Below are positions 44,901-55,677 of a stretch of DNA of 64,000 nt, piece after piece. The translations under genes were made by a program, and so were the position numbers. Numbering within the stretch: position 1 is the first letter of the stretch; every line of letters begins with the position of its first letter. Under the pieces are notes generated by a model. It was not told the DNA's origin. It saw only the letters and a list, made by a program, of their open reading frames with translations, and did no database searches. Origin of the DNA: Branchiostoma floridae (lineage: Eukaryota > Chordata > Leptocardii > Amphioxiformes > Branchiostomatidae); NCBI RefSeq assembly GCF_000003815.2, contig NC_049983.1, positions 1,146,900 to 1,210,899 of the forward strand. The letters are read 5' to 3'.

Positions 44901-46579
44901 ACAAATTTAGACAGTTCCATCTCAAGATGATATACTCTTGTACCTTTGTGCCAAATTCTAATCTATTCGATGAAAAAAATGAGCCTGTTATAAAACCAGT
45001 GCCATTTTTTCGAAGGCCCCTCGTGAAACCAGCTGACTTAAGTGACGTAAGCGTTAGATAACCTGTGTCACCCCCCGTCTCAGTTCAATGCTTGGGCGGT
45101 GAAGACCAATATGAACGGCTTCATTTACTCCATTCCAAGGACAAGACCGACGGAGTCAGCCGAGCATTTGGGTTTTAAAGTCCCAATTTTTCTAACGGTT
45201 GGTCACGTTAAGTTTAATCTTCACTCATATTGTGTTAGTCTTGTTGATATTATATTCATGACTCTTTCGGCAGTGGAACGAACGGAACCGTCCGAGTGTA
45301 CGAGATCCCCGACGATTTCCGCAATGGCACCTGGGAACGACATGTTATCGCCAGTGGGTTCTCTATCCCAGGGAATGTGACGCAGGGTGAAGGAACACCA
45401 GGTTTAGCAGTACTACTCAGGCGGTAAGAACGGAACTCTGCACATTTACACCCTCAAACACCCCCAACAGGGTTCGTTTGGACCCATTGAGAATTTTTGA
45501 ACATTTTTGGTTTGGAAAATTCCATCGTAAACATCATCAGTTAACAAAAAAAAATGTTCTGTTTTTACACAAATACGTTGCCATTTATAGAGCAATTTGG
45601 GTGGGATTAATTTGGACCCCAGCAAAATGTGTTTAAAAACATGGAAGTTGTTGTCATCCTCCTACGTCCACGGTCCTCAACGGCTAGCTAACTATCTGTT
45701 GCTGGGCCCTGCTATCTGGAGGCTCACCGCTGGTTACTGACCGCCCTGCTTATAAATATTAATGAGCTTACCCTTATATTGGCACCAGCCAATCAGCGCC
45801 CAGATTGCAAACTTTCCAAGATGGCGGCGGCGGGAACAACAACAAAGGCAAGCACCATGCAGGGCAATGACCCTAATTGACGCAGCCGCAGAAGGTGTCT
45901 AAGAACTTTAATTCCGGTCTTTGTTCTGCGATGCAGCGGTTTGCCTCAACCCACAGATCAGACAGGTATTAGGCATTGTCCCGGGACAAGAACATTGAGA
46001 ATTGTCAAACATGGTGGAAGACTAAAAACATTTCATTTCATTTCAAACTGTTCCTTCTACGGTCACGAAAGAAAAGAGCTCATTAAGGAGGCAACCGCAT
46101 TCCGTTATTTATTTCCGTTAACACCGTTTCAACCATCGTCATCTAAGCCTATACCTTTTTTTAACTAATCACAGTTATCTGAAGTTTTGAGGTGTGACAG
46201 TTAAAGGTCTCGGTTTGCTACTGAGGTTTGAAAAACATTTTCCATTTGGCACTACAGTGATTCGAAAAAGCCACCCATCCTGCTGTCTGGGGACGACGAC
46301 GGGCACGCGTACCTTCTCATTCCCAGTACTGACGACCCTGCCGACTGGTCCTACCAGAAACGCCCCCTGTTGACAAGTACGGGAATTGTAGGTGGCATCT
46401 CGGCTGCAGACATAGACGGTGATGGGAATATCGAGGCCTTCATTTCTGCGTATGGTGAGGACAAGGTTCACGTCTTCCGGTTTACTGATGCTGAAAACGG
46501 AAGTGACGTCAGAATGGTGAACTCTGGGACTGTGGGCCTGCTATCGGTCATTGTAGCTTGGCTGGTGCACTATGGGTAG
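32959..46579 (+). CDS. FG-GAP/VCBS-repeat protein with a hydrophobic C-terminus (5' end not found)
   Basis: Exons 32959-33054, 39418-39558, 40905-41114, 42109-42191, 43218-43270, 45274-45423 and 46258-46579 have AG/GT borders, and every junction is in phase (2-1, 1, 1, 0, 2, 2). The protein has FG-GAP-type calcium loops: VDMNGDGRLDAVVAR, LTDVNGDGKDDLLVV and AADIDGDGNIEAFISAYG, with blade ends such as AVLISGAPQRQLWSY and GELVWFEQP. The last residues (GTVGLLSVIVAWLVHYG, then stop) are a short hydrophobic tail that resembles a GPI-anchor signal, so the protein is probably extracellular. The first exon found starts mid-codon, so a signal-peptide exon should lie upstream. The family is common in secreted and bacterial proteins; no specific function can be given. 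Confidence 0.85.
33324..33573. mobile_element. Short inverted-repeat element, ~250 bp
   Basis: The left end TAAGGTGCACTCTCACTGCAC and the right end GTGCAGTGAGAATGCACCTTTA are inverted, with GCGTCAAGCTTGCGTCAC matching GTGACGCAAGCTT further in. It is in intron 1 of the FG-GAP gene. Confidence 0.85.
33888..34190. mobile_element. Inverted-repeat element family B, copy 1
   Basis: Shares GCCACAGCAAGTAAATTTTA, TGGATGACAT, GAGATA..GCGAAAAA and GTGTGGTAGACTGGTATG with 48652-49194 and, in the reverse direction, with 43311-43803. Confidence 0.75.
34181..35066. mobile_element. ~885 bp segment bounded by inverted repeats, with a GGTACC-type repeat inside
   Basis: The left end AGGCCATGTTGATTTGATTA, ATGGATGACATCC, then GCGAGCG; the right end is the inverse (GATGTCATCCATATAATCAA, ATCAACGTGGCCT). 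Inside (34340-34812) is a repeat also found at 40108-40495, with ACCAAGTTT, ACAGTC, CATTGTTTTGAGTAT, GGTTCA and CCGGACC in common. Confidence 0.75.
35650..35900. mobile_element. SINE-tail fragments
   Basis: Two copies in tandem of a block with CGGATA(A/G)GACG, TTAAATGGAGGTC, GTGTCTGGGGAGCC and GGCACGTAAAAGAACC. The same block is seen near 26170 and, inverted, at 10365. Confidence 0.55.
36235..36426. mobile_element. Short inverted-repeat element (TTCGCGG family), copy 1
   Basis: Starts ACTGTAAAACATTTAAAGTT and ends CCGCGAACATTTCTGCATTT with ACAG, with TTCGCGGT repeated inside. The second copy lies at 62902-63103. Confidence 0.85.
36815..36907 (-). tRNA. tRNA-Leu-like sequence, probably a pseudogene or SINE head
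   Basis: The minus strand has a type-II tRNA layout: A-box-like TGGCCGACCAGTCAAAGGCG, an anticodon arm CGCTG...CAGCG, a long variable arm, and the perfect T arm GTGGGTTCGAACCCCAC. The layout is most like tRNA-Leu. The anticodon loop is 8 nt rather than 7, and the acceptor stem pairs poorly (GAGTCAG with TTGTTAC), so function is doubtful. Confidence 0.5.
37557..39081. mobile_element. Long member of inverted-repeat family A, ~1.5 kb
   Basis: Ends are TTAACGCTAGTTAACCTTTA and TAAAGGTTAACTAGCGTTA, each with a CGTT/AACG block next to it, matching family A termini. The 1.5 kb interior has no open frame resembling a transposase. It may be a decayed relative of the autonomous parent, or an element with a captured interior. 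Confidence 0.75.
40108..40495. mobile_element. GGTACC-type repeat, copy 2
   Basis: Begins GGGTACCGGTACGGTG and shares the order ACCGGTCCGGAAAAACCGGA, ACCAAGTTTTACAGTC, CCATTGTTTTGAGTAT and GGTTCAGGACCGGACC with 34340-34812. A short tail lies at 29385-29460. Confidence 0.7.
41309..41408. repeat. 100 bp inverted repeat
   Basis: ACTCTCCAAGCAGAGGTAA and TTAACCTCTGCTTGGAGAGT face each other across about 60 bp. It is probably a very small transposon remnant. Confidence 0.75.
41518..42048. mobile_element. TTAA-flanked inverted-repeat element, copy 2
   Basis: A near-full match to 25421-25953 in the same orientation; starts TTAAAGGGTCATTCCAGTCC and ends GTGGAATGCCCCTTTAA. It is in the FG-GAP gene, between exons ending 41114 and starting 42109. 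Confidence 0.9.
43311..43803. mobile_element. Inverted-repeat element family B, copy 2 (reverse)
   Basis: Reverse complement of the 48652-49194 repeat: ATTTTCGCCTGATTTCAG at the left, TTGCTGTGGCCT at the right, with CCAGTCTACCACACTAGTGT and CCATCTTGATTTTTTTCGCC inside. Confidence 0.78.
44144..45024. mobile_element. Mariner-like inverted-repeat element, ~880 bp, no transposase
   Basis: The left end TACGAGGGGCCTTCAGGAAG followed by GTCACTGGTTTTATAA. The right end is the inverse (TTATAAAACCAGTGCC, TTTTTTCGAAGGCCCCTCGT). The arms extend about 70 bp (GGCTCATTCGGCACAAAGGT). A CGAGGGGCC terminus next to TA is typical of mariner-type elements. No open transposase frame was found. Confidence 0.75.
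46030..46125 (+). mobile_element. Small LINE C-terminal fragment
   Basis: Reads NCSFYGHERKELIKEATAF, matching the minus-strand fragment at 23293-23508. It is in the last intron of the FG-GAP gene. Confidence 0.55.
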
Positions 46580-46682
46580 TTGTATCAACAGGGCCACGTG
46601 TACTATACCGTGATTGTTGTGACGTAGTTGTCCATCTCGTGCGAATAATGCCAGCATTAGCATTATTGTAATCGTAGGAAGT

Positions 46683-47023
46683 CAGGGCTCGAAATACCAC
46701 CTGCATATGGAAGTTAGTGCAGGAAAATTGGAGCTGTGCAGGTATTTCTGGTGTCTACCTGCACCTAACCTGCACTGGTCCACGTACAGGGTTTTTATAC
46801 ATAATTGTCTTTTAAGTATGATGTAGGTGGAATGTTGTTATCTGCATTGACTGTTACCAACTAGTAAGTATAAAAGAAAAAAAAAAGCAATGGTTCCTCA
46901 GCAATTTTAGTATGATCCATACTTCCTTAATTCAGGGTGGTGCAGGTGCAGTTTGTCTGGTGCAGGGCCTTTAATGTTACCTGCACCAGTGCAGGTATGC
47001 AGAAAAAAGTATTTCGATCCCTG
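46683..47023. mobile_element. Short inverted-repeat element, ~340 bp
   Basis: The ends CAGGGCTCGAAATAC and GTATTTCGATCCCTG are inverted, and ACCTGCA/TGCAGGT motifs recur inside. It lies just past the FG-GAP stop codon and so may be within its 3' UTR. Confidence 0.82.
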
Positions 47024-49444
47024 GTAGTGGAATTTAGAACAGACTTCCTTTTTTCACACTCTGTTAATAGCTTAATGCTAGGAACTGTTGATGTAAGGAT
47101 GTGTAGTTAACATGTAACTACTTCTTTTTCCACTTTGTTGATATACTTTGTGCCTGTACAATGTATTATCTGCATAAGTACAATATGATGTTCAAAACAG
47201 TCAACAGTTTAACTGTATTTGTTGGATCGAATCAGCCAAGATCTAGAGAATAAGATATGAAAATCCCTATCTACCGACACTATATTTTTCAGCCCCGTTC
47301 AGGCTGGAAACACATTTTTCACTACGCCTTAGCACATAAAACCGTTTATCGTGGAAAGTTTAATATCAATAAATACTTTATCAAATTCATATTGTCATCC
47401 ATGAATGTCATTGGATAACTTATTTTATACTGTTTACAATTATGCCATATGTGTTGTAATTTATTTTACATAAAGATAGAACACCAGAGCTGACTATAGC
47501 CTATGCGCATGAGTCTCAAGATAAAAATGCGGAAATTTTCTTGTCGTGTAGATGATTGACTAAGGGAGAAATTCTTTATTATCTTTCCTATTCTACTCCC
47601 ATATTGATATCCTCAGTACTTCATTCAGGAATATAGGTGATGATGATGACTGGTTTATTCAAACTATTAACATATACATGTCTCAGATAGCAGCCCTAAG
47701 GCTGAATTGACAGGCACGTTTACATTTACAATTGGAAAAAAATCTGTTAAAACTTTTTACATGTCATCATTAAACAAGAATAGAGGAAGACTTAAATCAC
47801 CATCAGAGCGTCTAGAAACGATACTTTGAAACATTGTTTTAGCAGGTTCGACGCAAGATTTTCAAGACCATTCCTCCCACGTGTTCGATTCACCCGATTC
47901 GATTCGATACATGTTTACTCTTGTTGCCATGGACGCCATGGACGCCGTGAACTTGCCAGCGATAGAAGCAGGTGGAATTTTATACTCTTTCAGATTGTAG
48001 TCTAAACATTCAGCAAAATACCAATGATAAATAACAAATTAAAGTCATATGTTACTTGTACGTTTCATAACATACACATACACATAAGGACAATACCAGA
48101 ATGTGTGGCAGCTATGAAATAACTATGTATCATTATGGGAGACCATCACGGCCAGATCACCCCCAGGCATCTTCGCCAGCTCGCTGCCGATAGGCGGAAC
48201 TGGAGAAGGCCTGCAGTCGCCTGCGCTGCAGCCGAACGATGATGATGTATCATTATTTATCTCTCAAAACATTGAAAGATGTATAGACTAATCATGACTA
48301 TATGCTTAGGACAGCTTTCATTGATTTTTTCTTTGACATTAGTAGGCGTTAGAGTCATCTATCTTGAGAAGTCAAACAATGGAGACTACGAAGTCAACTA
48401 AACGATCTGTGGACAACATCCACGGTGAGAAGACATCCATGTTTCGGAGAATGATAATAGAAGAATCAGAAAGTGCCGGCAGAAGACGACTTGGAAGTTG
48501 TAAATAAGATCAAGGTAGGTTCATTTTTTTTTCTTATTCCGTTTTTGAATCACCGCTGTAGCGAGTTTTGTTTTGTTTTGTTTACGTAATCTGAAGTGAG
48601 CAACATTACGTAACCAACATGAAGTTTATCATTAGGTGAGTTGTTTCTCATAAGGCCACAGCAAGTAAATCTTATGGATGACAACCACTGCAGACGGCAA
48701 AAATAGTGAGATAGGGCGAAAAAGACAAGATGGGTAAAAAAAAACCAAGATGGCTAAATTTTCCAAATATTACGTTACGCACTAAACGTAAAATAATTAA
48801 AGAGACGAAACATGGTATCACAGCCAACAAGGCATTAGTTTCTGTATTCAAGACGTGTACTAGTTTAGTAAAGGTGACACTAGTGTGGTAGACTGGTATG
48901 ACTTACCAACATGGCAACAGCACTCATGGCTTCGATATTGAGGCCACTTTTACAACTATCTAACTAAATTTTTAGTTTCTCTTCTATAACTACAGTCATG
49001 GCTACCTGGCTAGTGTCACTTCTACAAGTACTACCATTAGCATACACCACAACGTATTTGCCCATTTTGGTACTTTCTAGCCATGTTGACCATCTAAAAA
49101 GAAAGAAAAAATCTTGTTTTTTTTTTAATGAAATCAGGCGAAAATTAATGCGTGTGATGTCATCCATATAACTTACCTACCGTGGCCTAAACACAAAAGC
49201 AGGCAGACTGTGCCATTGTAGTTTACATGGGGTTTCATTCTACATAGCGCATTCGTATCTTTTGGTGGTATCGAAAATGAGATAGATTTTGATAGCTAAC
49301 AGACATATATTGCTATGTATCAAAACAGTAGTTTGGTGTATAGGGCAAATACTTATTTACAAACAAGACAGGTTCTGCTATCGCAAACCTAGAAGTACTC
49401 TTCCCCATTTCAAATAGACTAGCCCAGTAGAATTCATCATCAAC
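47024..49444. other. No gene; LINE tail and a family B element
   Basis: At 48135-48245 the plus strand reads HHGQITPRHLRQLAADRRNW and RRPAVACAAAER, then a stop in a GATGATGAT run, as expected for the 3' end of an RTE-type LINE. At 48652-49194 is a full copy of inverted-repeat family B. The rest has no recognisable feature. Confidence 0.6.
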
Positions 49445-51841
49445 ATGGCTGCCGCAGAGCACGAAAATCACGCCAGAGCAGTTCGCCCTTGTTCCTACTA
49501 CCAAAATAACACGAAGTACTCTTTTTTCGACACGATTGGTGACTTACAGAAGGCTGGGGTACTGCAGGATGTCGTCCTTGAAGTCGAGGGCCGCCAGTTT
49601 CCCTGTCATCGGCTTGTTTTGTCCGCTCGCAGCCCCTACTTCAGGGCCATGTTTACAAGTGACATGGCGGAAAGTCGACAGAAGACGGTTGTTTTACAGG
49701 TAGGGTTGGCGTGACTTGTGGTCAGAATAGAGTGAAACAGATAATTTACAAAGATGCAATGTATCATAGAGAGCAGCAAGGAAATCCATCATTTCCTGTG
49801 CTTGTTTGCGTGCATTGATGCCATGCCCCCTCCCCACATAGGGTTTCCGAAACGAATGGGCTAGGCTAGTGGGGCAGACTGTCTCAGTGGGTTACCCTCT
49901 CTGGGCCCCAAGGCGCTATGCATGGAGGTTAAGCATGTAATGAAGTTTATTTTGAGAAACTGGCAATAATAGCTATGGGTATTTATTGTTGAGGCCCCAT
50001 GCTCTTACAAATCCAGAAAAGGTAGCCCACCGAGATAGCCTACTGGTACACCACTAGCCACACCTTTCTGAAAAGGGCCAAAAGGCCTCACTTTCTGATT
50101 TTCAATTCAGAGTATAAGTGTCAACTTTGTGGTGTTCAAATTTTTTTACCTAAAAGAATTTTTCAGTTACTAGAGTTATATAAGAACATATGCAACTAGA
50201 ATGTAGATTGGGGCAGAAATTTTACATATATATAACCAAACAGAATGCAAAATACTACAATATGAACTGTGACATACTTCCAGCCATGTAGCAACAGTTT
50301 TAACATTGTTTTGCAGGATATGGATGCAGATGTGTTTGAGGAGATCCTGAGTTACATCTATTCTGGAACCCTCCATGTGTCCCTGGACAAAGTGCAGCCC
50401 CTGTACCAGGCAGCCGACCTCCTCCAACTGGACTATGTGAGAGACACCTGCAGCAGCTACATGGCCATGAACGTGGATTGCTCCACCTGCGTGGACCTGT
50501 ACCAGTTTGCTGATTTTTTCTCTATAGACAAGGTTCAAAACCGTAGCCTGCATTTTATCTGCAGGTTCTTTTCTGAGGTTTCTCACACTGAGGAGTTCTA
50601 CAGCCTCAGTGCAAATCAGCTGACTGAGATCATCAGTAATGATAATCTGGATGTTAAAGAGGAGACAACAGTGTGGGAGGCTGTGGTGAGATGGGTGCAG
50701 CACAGCAGGAAGGACAGACTGCACCACCTACCCAGCATCCTCCCTCACATCCGCTTCAACCTGCTGACCTCAGATGACACGGCAGCCATCTTGGAACACC
50801 CCCTGGTCAAGGAGAATGCTGGGAGTTCTGAGATGAGGAGTCTGGTAGGGACATCCAGTCTAAAGGGAAGAGTGGGGATGGATGCACAGGAAATGGTACT
50901 GCTTTTCAGGACAATTAAAAAAGACACAATGAAAATGCTCTGTATGAACCCTAGGTCAGATCAGTGCATCAAGTTCATTTACACCCATGCCCAGTATACA
51001 GTCAGCGCAGCAACAGTTACCAGCAATAATGACATCTACATCCTCATCGAAGAGTCAAACCAACAGGCCTTGTTTCGGTACATCCATCTGGAGAACGTGT
51101 GGGAGAAGAAGTCTTCAGAATTTTGCTTTTGGGACATACCAAAACACTCCTTAGAAGACCCAGAGTTTACAGAATATCTTGTTGAAGTTGATGGCCTTCT
51201 TTATTACTTTGCTGTGCATGTCACATTGCCACCAAGGAAAAGAAGGAAAAGAATTGTTATGGTGTTGAAAAAGTACCAATGCTCCACAGGCCGATGGCAA
51301 GACTGTTCGAATGTGAAGCCTATGCCTACTCATGACGAGCATTATTTCAATGTGGCAGTGCCCTGTGGTAAACACCTATATCTCATCACAAACACAGAGA
51401 TGCATCGCTATGACCCAAGTCAGGACAGCTGGTGCAAGCTAACCCCGCAACAAACCATTCCTTACCCTTGTACAGCTGTTGCCATGGGAACAGAGATTTT
51501 CTGCATGGACGCCACTTTGTGGAAGATGGTGGTGTACGATGTCGAAGCGGACAGCTGGCATGAGGTTCAAGGGTGGTGCAGCCCAAACGAAAACCCAAGG
51601 CACAATCCTAAACTCTTTGTATATGAAGGTCAGCTGCATGTATTGGTAGAATTCCACAGCCCAAGTCGAAGATTCTTTGAAGGTAGTCAGAACATAAATT
51701 GTGTATGATAGGTCTGCAGGGACTTGGGGAGACTTGCAGGTCAATCTGCCTGACGGGCTTTGGTGGATGCGCGATTCTGTGTTACCTGTAGCACGTATGT
51801 ACGCATATCCACCAGGCCAGGATGACCATACAAAGGACTAG
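49445..51841 (+). CDS. BTB-BACK-Kelch protein 2, paralogue of gene 1, with a late frameshift
   Basis: Exon 1 is 49445-49699 (85 codons, donor GTAGGG) and exon 2 starts at 50317 (acceptor TTTGCAG). Intron position and phase are as in gene 1. The BTB part ([37 protein letters not shown]), the BACK part ([32 protein letters not shown]) and the Kelch blades ([26 protein letters not shown]) match gene 1 closely. The frame stops at 51708 after SQNINCV, but the expected last blade ([11 protein letters not shown], then [11 protein letters not shown]) continues in another frame from 51704 to a stop at 51841. One base gained or lost near 51700 therefore truncates the last blade. This may be a real disabling change, a sequence error, or a short alternative ending. 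The role would be a Cullin-3 adaptor if functional. Confidence 0.9.
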
Positions 51842-52024
51842 TACCAGCAGCATTATCAGGAAAGATCTTTGCCTTAGTTGAAGGGTTTTGCAAGTTTCCT
51901 ATAATGGAAAATTGACTAGTTTTTGATGGGCCTCTTATACTGGTACCATGATACCCGCTATTCTGTATTGTAAACGCTATTGCCATTTTTATTGCCAGGC
52001 ATCACATCTTCGAGCTTGGAAGAA

Positions 52025-52575
52025 ACTACGTGCACCAATGTAGTTCAGTTTCAGAAGGACTACATGTAGTACAACTGGACTACATGTCCAGTGCAGCTGG
52101 GCAACATGGAGTACAACTGAACTACATGCCCAGTTCAACTGGACTACGTGTAGTACAACTAGACTACATATGGTATAACTAGACTACATGTAAATAACTA
52201 GACTACATGTAATACAACTGGACTACATATAACTAGACTACATGTAATACAACTGTACTACATATAACTAGACTACGTGTAGTATAACTAGACTACATAT
52301 GGTATAACTAGACTACATGTAAATAACTAGACTACATGTAATACAACTGGACTACATGTCCAGTGTAGCTGGGCTACATGTAAATACAACTGGACTACAT
52401 GCAGTACAACTGGACAACTGTTCAGTCCAGCTGGACAACAAGTTTTAAAACTCGACTACATGTTGTACAACTGGACTACTGGACTGGTCCAGTTGGACAA
52501 GGTGCAGTACAACTGGACAACATGTAGTACAACTGGACTTCATGTAGTTCATGTGTACTACATGTAGTGTAGTTT
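52025..52575. repeat. Degenerate ~20-40 bp minisatellite (ACTACATGTAGTACAACTGG)
   Basis: Repeats of ACTACATGTAGTACAACTGG and ATAACTAGACTACATGTA, with a palindromic core CTACATGTAG. It begins about 185 bp after the last Kelch-frame stop of gene 2. Confidence 0.92.
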
Positions 52576-54394
52576 AGTTACAGTTTTCTATGCTGTGTGA
52601 CTTACCTTTGTTAATATTATTGGTTCTTTAGTACCTTAATCTTTTAGTTGGAAGCAGATGAATGCAAAAGTTATTTGCAAGTCATTTAGGGAAACAACTT
52701 TGTTAGTTAAAGATGTACAAATGTTTACCATGGTAGCCAAATAAAAGTTGTCAAAATTAATGTTTTAAACTGTGAACTTTCAATGCCAACATATTGATTT
52801 CATAAGAAAGGATTGGCAGACACAAACAAAGCAGGTCAATTTAGCAAATGTACATTCATTGTGAACTACTAGCATATATAGAATACCGAAGTACCAGCCC
52901 GACCGCTGGTAGGATCGTCTAAAGGCCGGAGGTCCCTTGGGAGGGATCGGACCAAGGGTGATGCGGAATACTCCGTATTCTATTTTATCTACGTCATACC
53001 CACCCGAGAAAACACACATTTTAATACGAGATGCTCCAGGAGTTGAGAAAATTTGGTGACCTTGAACAAATATTATAACAACAGCAATTCCAACGTCCGA
53101 ATCCGGTATTCGAGTTATCGCAAGCGGCGCACACGAAGATCGTTCGAATTATTGTATGGAAGCCTGTGCGATAAGGATAGAAGCCCATGTGATAAGCATA
53201 GTTATCACCCGGAACACCCATATGGGATGTTGTCATGCCCCAGACATGAGGTAATTTCCTTGATGTTGCTCTTATCAGGGCACATGAGCCAAATTTTGGT
53301 CTAATAATAGCAACAACAAAAAAATCCACCCAAAAATCAGTAGTGTATGCAAAACGTGTGAATGAAGTCTTATGGGTACGTCGCAGTCATTCCTATATCA
53401 AAATACATGTCATCTGGTTTCAACAACATGGTACAGGAACCCAAGATAAGGTTGCGCAGTAGAAGCCACTGTGTCAGATTTTTCACTTATTTTGACAAAA
53501 AGTTTACCATGGAATAGTTTGCTCAGCATTGTCCAGCTTTCCGCTATTTGCCTTGAAAATCGTTGTGCTAATACCCCACACCCCGTTGAGTCGTCCCCAA
53601 TGGAACATTCCATCCAAACAAAGATGCGAACAGTGCCGAACTTGTTAAAAACTTGCAAAAATTAATGTGACTGTATACTGCTGCCATCCACTTGCTGTGT
53701 TCTAAAGGAATCTACAGGAAAATACAACCCAGTGATGTATTATGGAAATCTGTATACAAGCTGAGGCTTGTACAAACAACAGAAACCATCGCTTCTGCTG
53801 AGCCAAGTGTTACATGGCATCCTTAGGTGGGAATTGTTCTTTTAACAATGACTGTCTGAGAATGAAAGCAGGATGTGTATTGGTTGTCTATAATGTCACC
53901 TTTCAGTTTTTTTACTAAACAACACCACTAAAGCCAAGGAAGTTTGACGGTCTTTGTTTATTGTTTATTTGTTCGCATTTTAAAAACAACAACAAAAAGT
54001 ACATATGAGTGAATTCTTATACATGAATAGTGCAAGGTAGGCCAAAAGCATAGAGCTTATAAGAATGCCTTCCTATATTATCTCATTTCAATTCAACCTA
54101 ACCTAGATAAGTATGGATAATAATTAACGGAAACAATGGAATGAAAAATGTATTACACAAAATAATTAAACGTAACTTGGGAAATAATAAATGGATATGA
54201 GTATAAATTAAAACTTAACGTTGCCAGAAATAACAAGGAAGTATACAAATTATACAAAAGAAATAAGTATGGATAATGCATGACGGAACCAATAGATTTA
54301 AAACACAATGCACTGAATGATAAATGGATATAGAGAAATTTTGAATTACCAGAAGGGAACAGAAGGTCTCTCAAAGCAAGGGGGTTAAAAGATT
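52576..54394. other. No gene seen
   Basis: A segment near 53060-53180 (ACAACAGCAATTCCAACGTC, CGATAAGG) resembles 62440-62560 (GCAGCAATTACAACGTC), so it is an old interspersed repeat. The remainder is AT-rich with no coding sign. Confidence 0.5.
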
Positions 54395-55262
54395 GATTTG
54401 CGACTTTATAAGTGCCTGCGCTAACTTTGACGCCATATAACTGGCGAACAACGTATGCTAGGACTACGAAACTTGGTGACTTTTCCTAGAATATTGTTGG
54501 CAACAATTCTTCGAAAAAAAATTTTGTTTCTGATTTTTCGTATTGCCATGGCAACGGGTTTCTGACAGGCATATTTTCCCAAATTCACTAATTTTAGTTT
54601 GAATTATGGGATTTCATAGTTTTATTGCTAGATCAAACTTGTTTATTTATATCATTAACATCCTGCGTAATTTTAAGTTGCATTTCTAATTGGATATTCA
54701 TAATTTATGCTAATTTGATGACGTCATGGGTCAAAATGTTATCTTTAATCAAATACCGTCAAAATCTTTTATTTTCTTACAAAACACAATCACTTGATCA
54801 TTTTTAGTCCATTTCTATTCGGTTTGGGGGTTATATGTGGAAAAAGTAGTATTTTAGAAAATTCAACCTTGTCGATCCAAGATGGCGGACAGATGACGTC
54901 ATTTTCTGACGTCATATAGACGTCAGTGTCGTCGTCATTGGCAACAAAAGACTTGGCAGACTAAGACATCAATAAGATAACCTTTATAGTCATTGTTTTG
55001 TTCAATTCATTTAAGTATAGCGGAAATTTCATATTTTGACGATTTTAGCCTAAAATATGACATTATGACGTCATAATTACGTCATAATACGTTGTAACGA
55101 TACCAAAATTACAGAAAATATAAAACTTTACTAGTACATTATCCCCACCAAATTTGGTGATCGTAACCCAAGCCGTTTTGAAATTACGAAGGGGGGGTCA
55201 AAAGAGCCCCCCCCTGGTCCCAGGAATCCCGAAAAAGCCTGGCGCATGGTCTTGATAGGGTT
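54395..55262. repeat. ~870 bp interspersed repeat, copy 1
   Basis: Shares with 57415-58275, in the same order: AACTTTGACG, TTTTCCTAGAATATTGTTGG, CTAATTTTAGTTTGA (TTGGTTCAA in the other copy), AAGATGGC, GATGACGTCATTTT, TGACGTCATAATTACGTCAT, AAATTTGGTGATCGTA and AAGTCGTTTTGAAAT (or similar). It is AT-rich and non-coding, with several TGACGTCA motifs. Confidence 0.82.
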
Positions 55263-55400
55263 AACACTTGAAGCACATAATTCTATGTCGGAACACATGT
55301 TGCATATTCTACTCTACTGTTCCCAATATAATCTTTGTTTGAGCCTAAAGCCCTCAACTCAAGCAGTTTACGTCTGAACCCAACACACTTCTCTAAAGCC

Positions 55401-55677
55401 AAGGGCACAACGCGCCGTACCGAAAAGTAGGCAATCTTTTGGGATCCGTACGGACTCGTAGGGAATCTGACGGATTTTGGAGCACGCAGACACGCCGTAG
55501 AACGTTATGTGCAGGCAAAACTTTGTGTGCCATCGGGCTCCGAATTAGCACCCCGTGCATGCCAGTATGGGCGACGCGCCTACTTTGTACAGCCTGAACG
55601 TTTTCAGAAAAACGTGGCGGACGTGGCTTAAAAAAAAAACCTTCTTACAAATTGCACGTACGGCGGGTTGTGCCCTT
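55401..55677. mobile_element. Short inverted-repeat element, ~277 bp
   Basis: AAGGGCACAACGCGCCGTAC at the left, GTACGGCGGGTTGTGCCCTT at the right. Non-coding. Confidence 0.85.

Noticed and set aside
45086-45150. An extra FG-GAP exon (AVKTNMNGFIYSIP)
   Set aside because: It is preceded by an AG, but the neighbouring exons (ending 43270, starting 45274) already join perfectly in phase, and no matching donor was found.
48360-48440. A coding exon starting ATGGAGACTACG
   Set aside because: The frame closes after 8 codons (a TAA), and no flanking exon fits.
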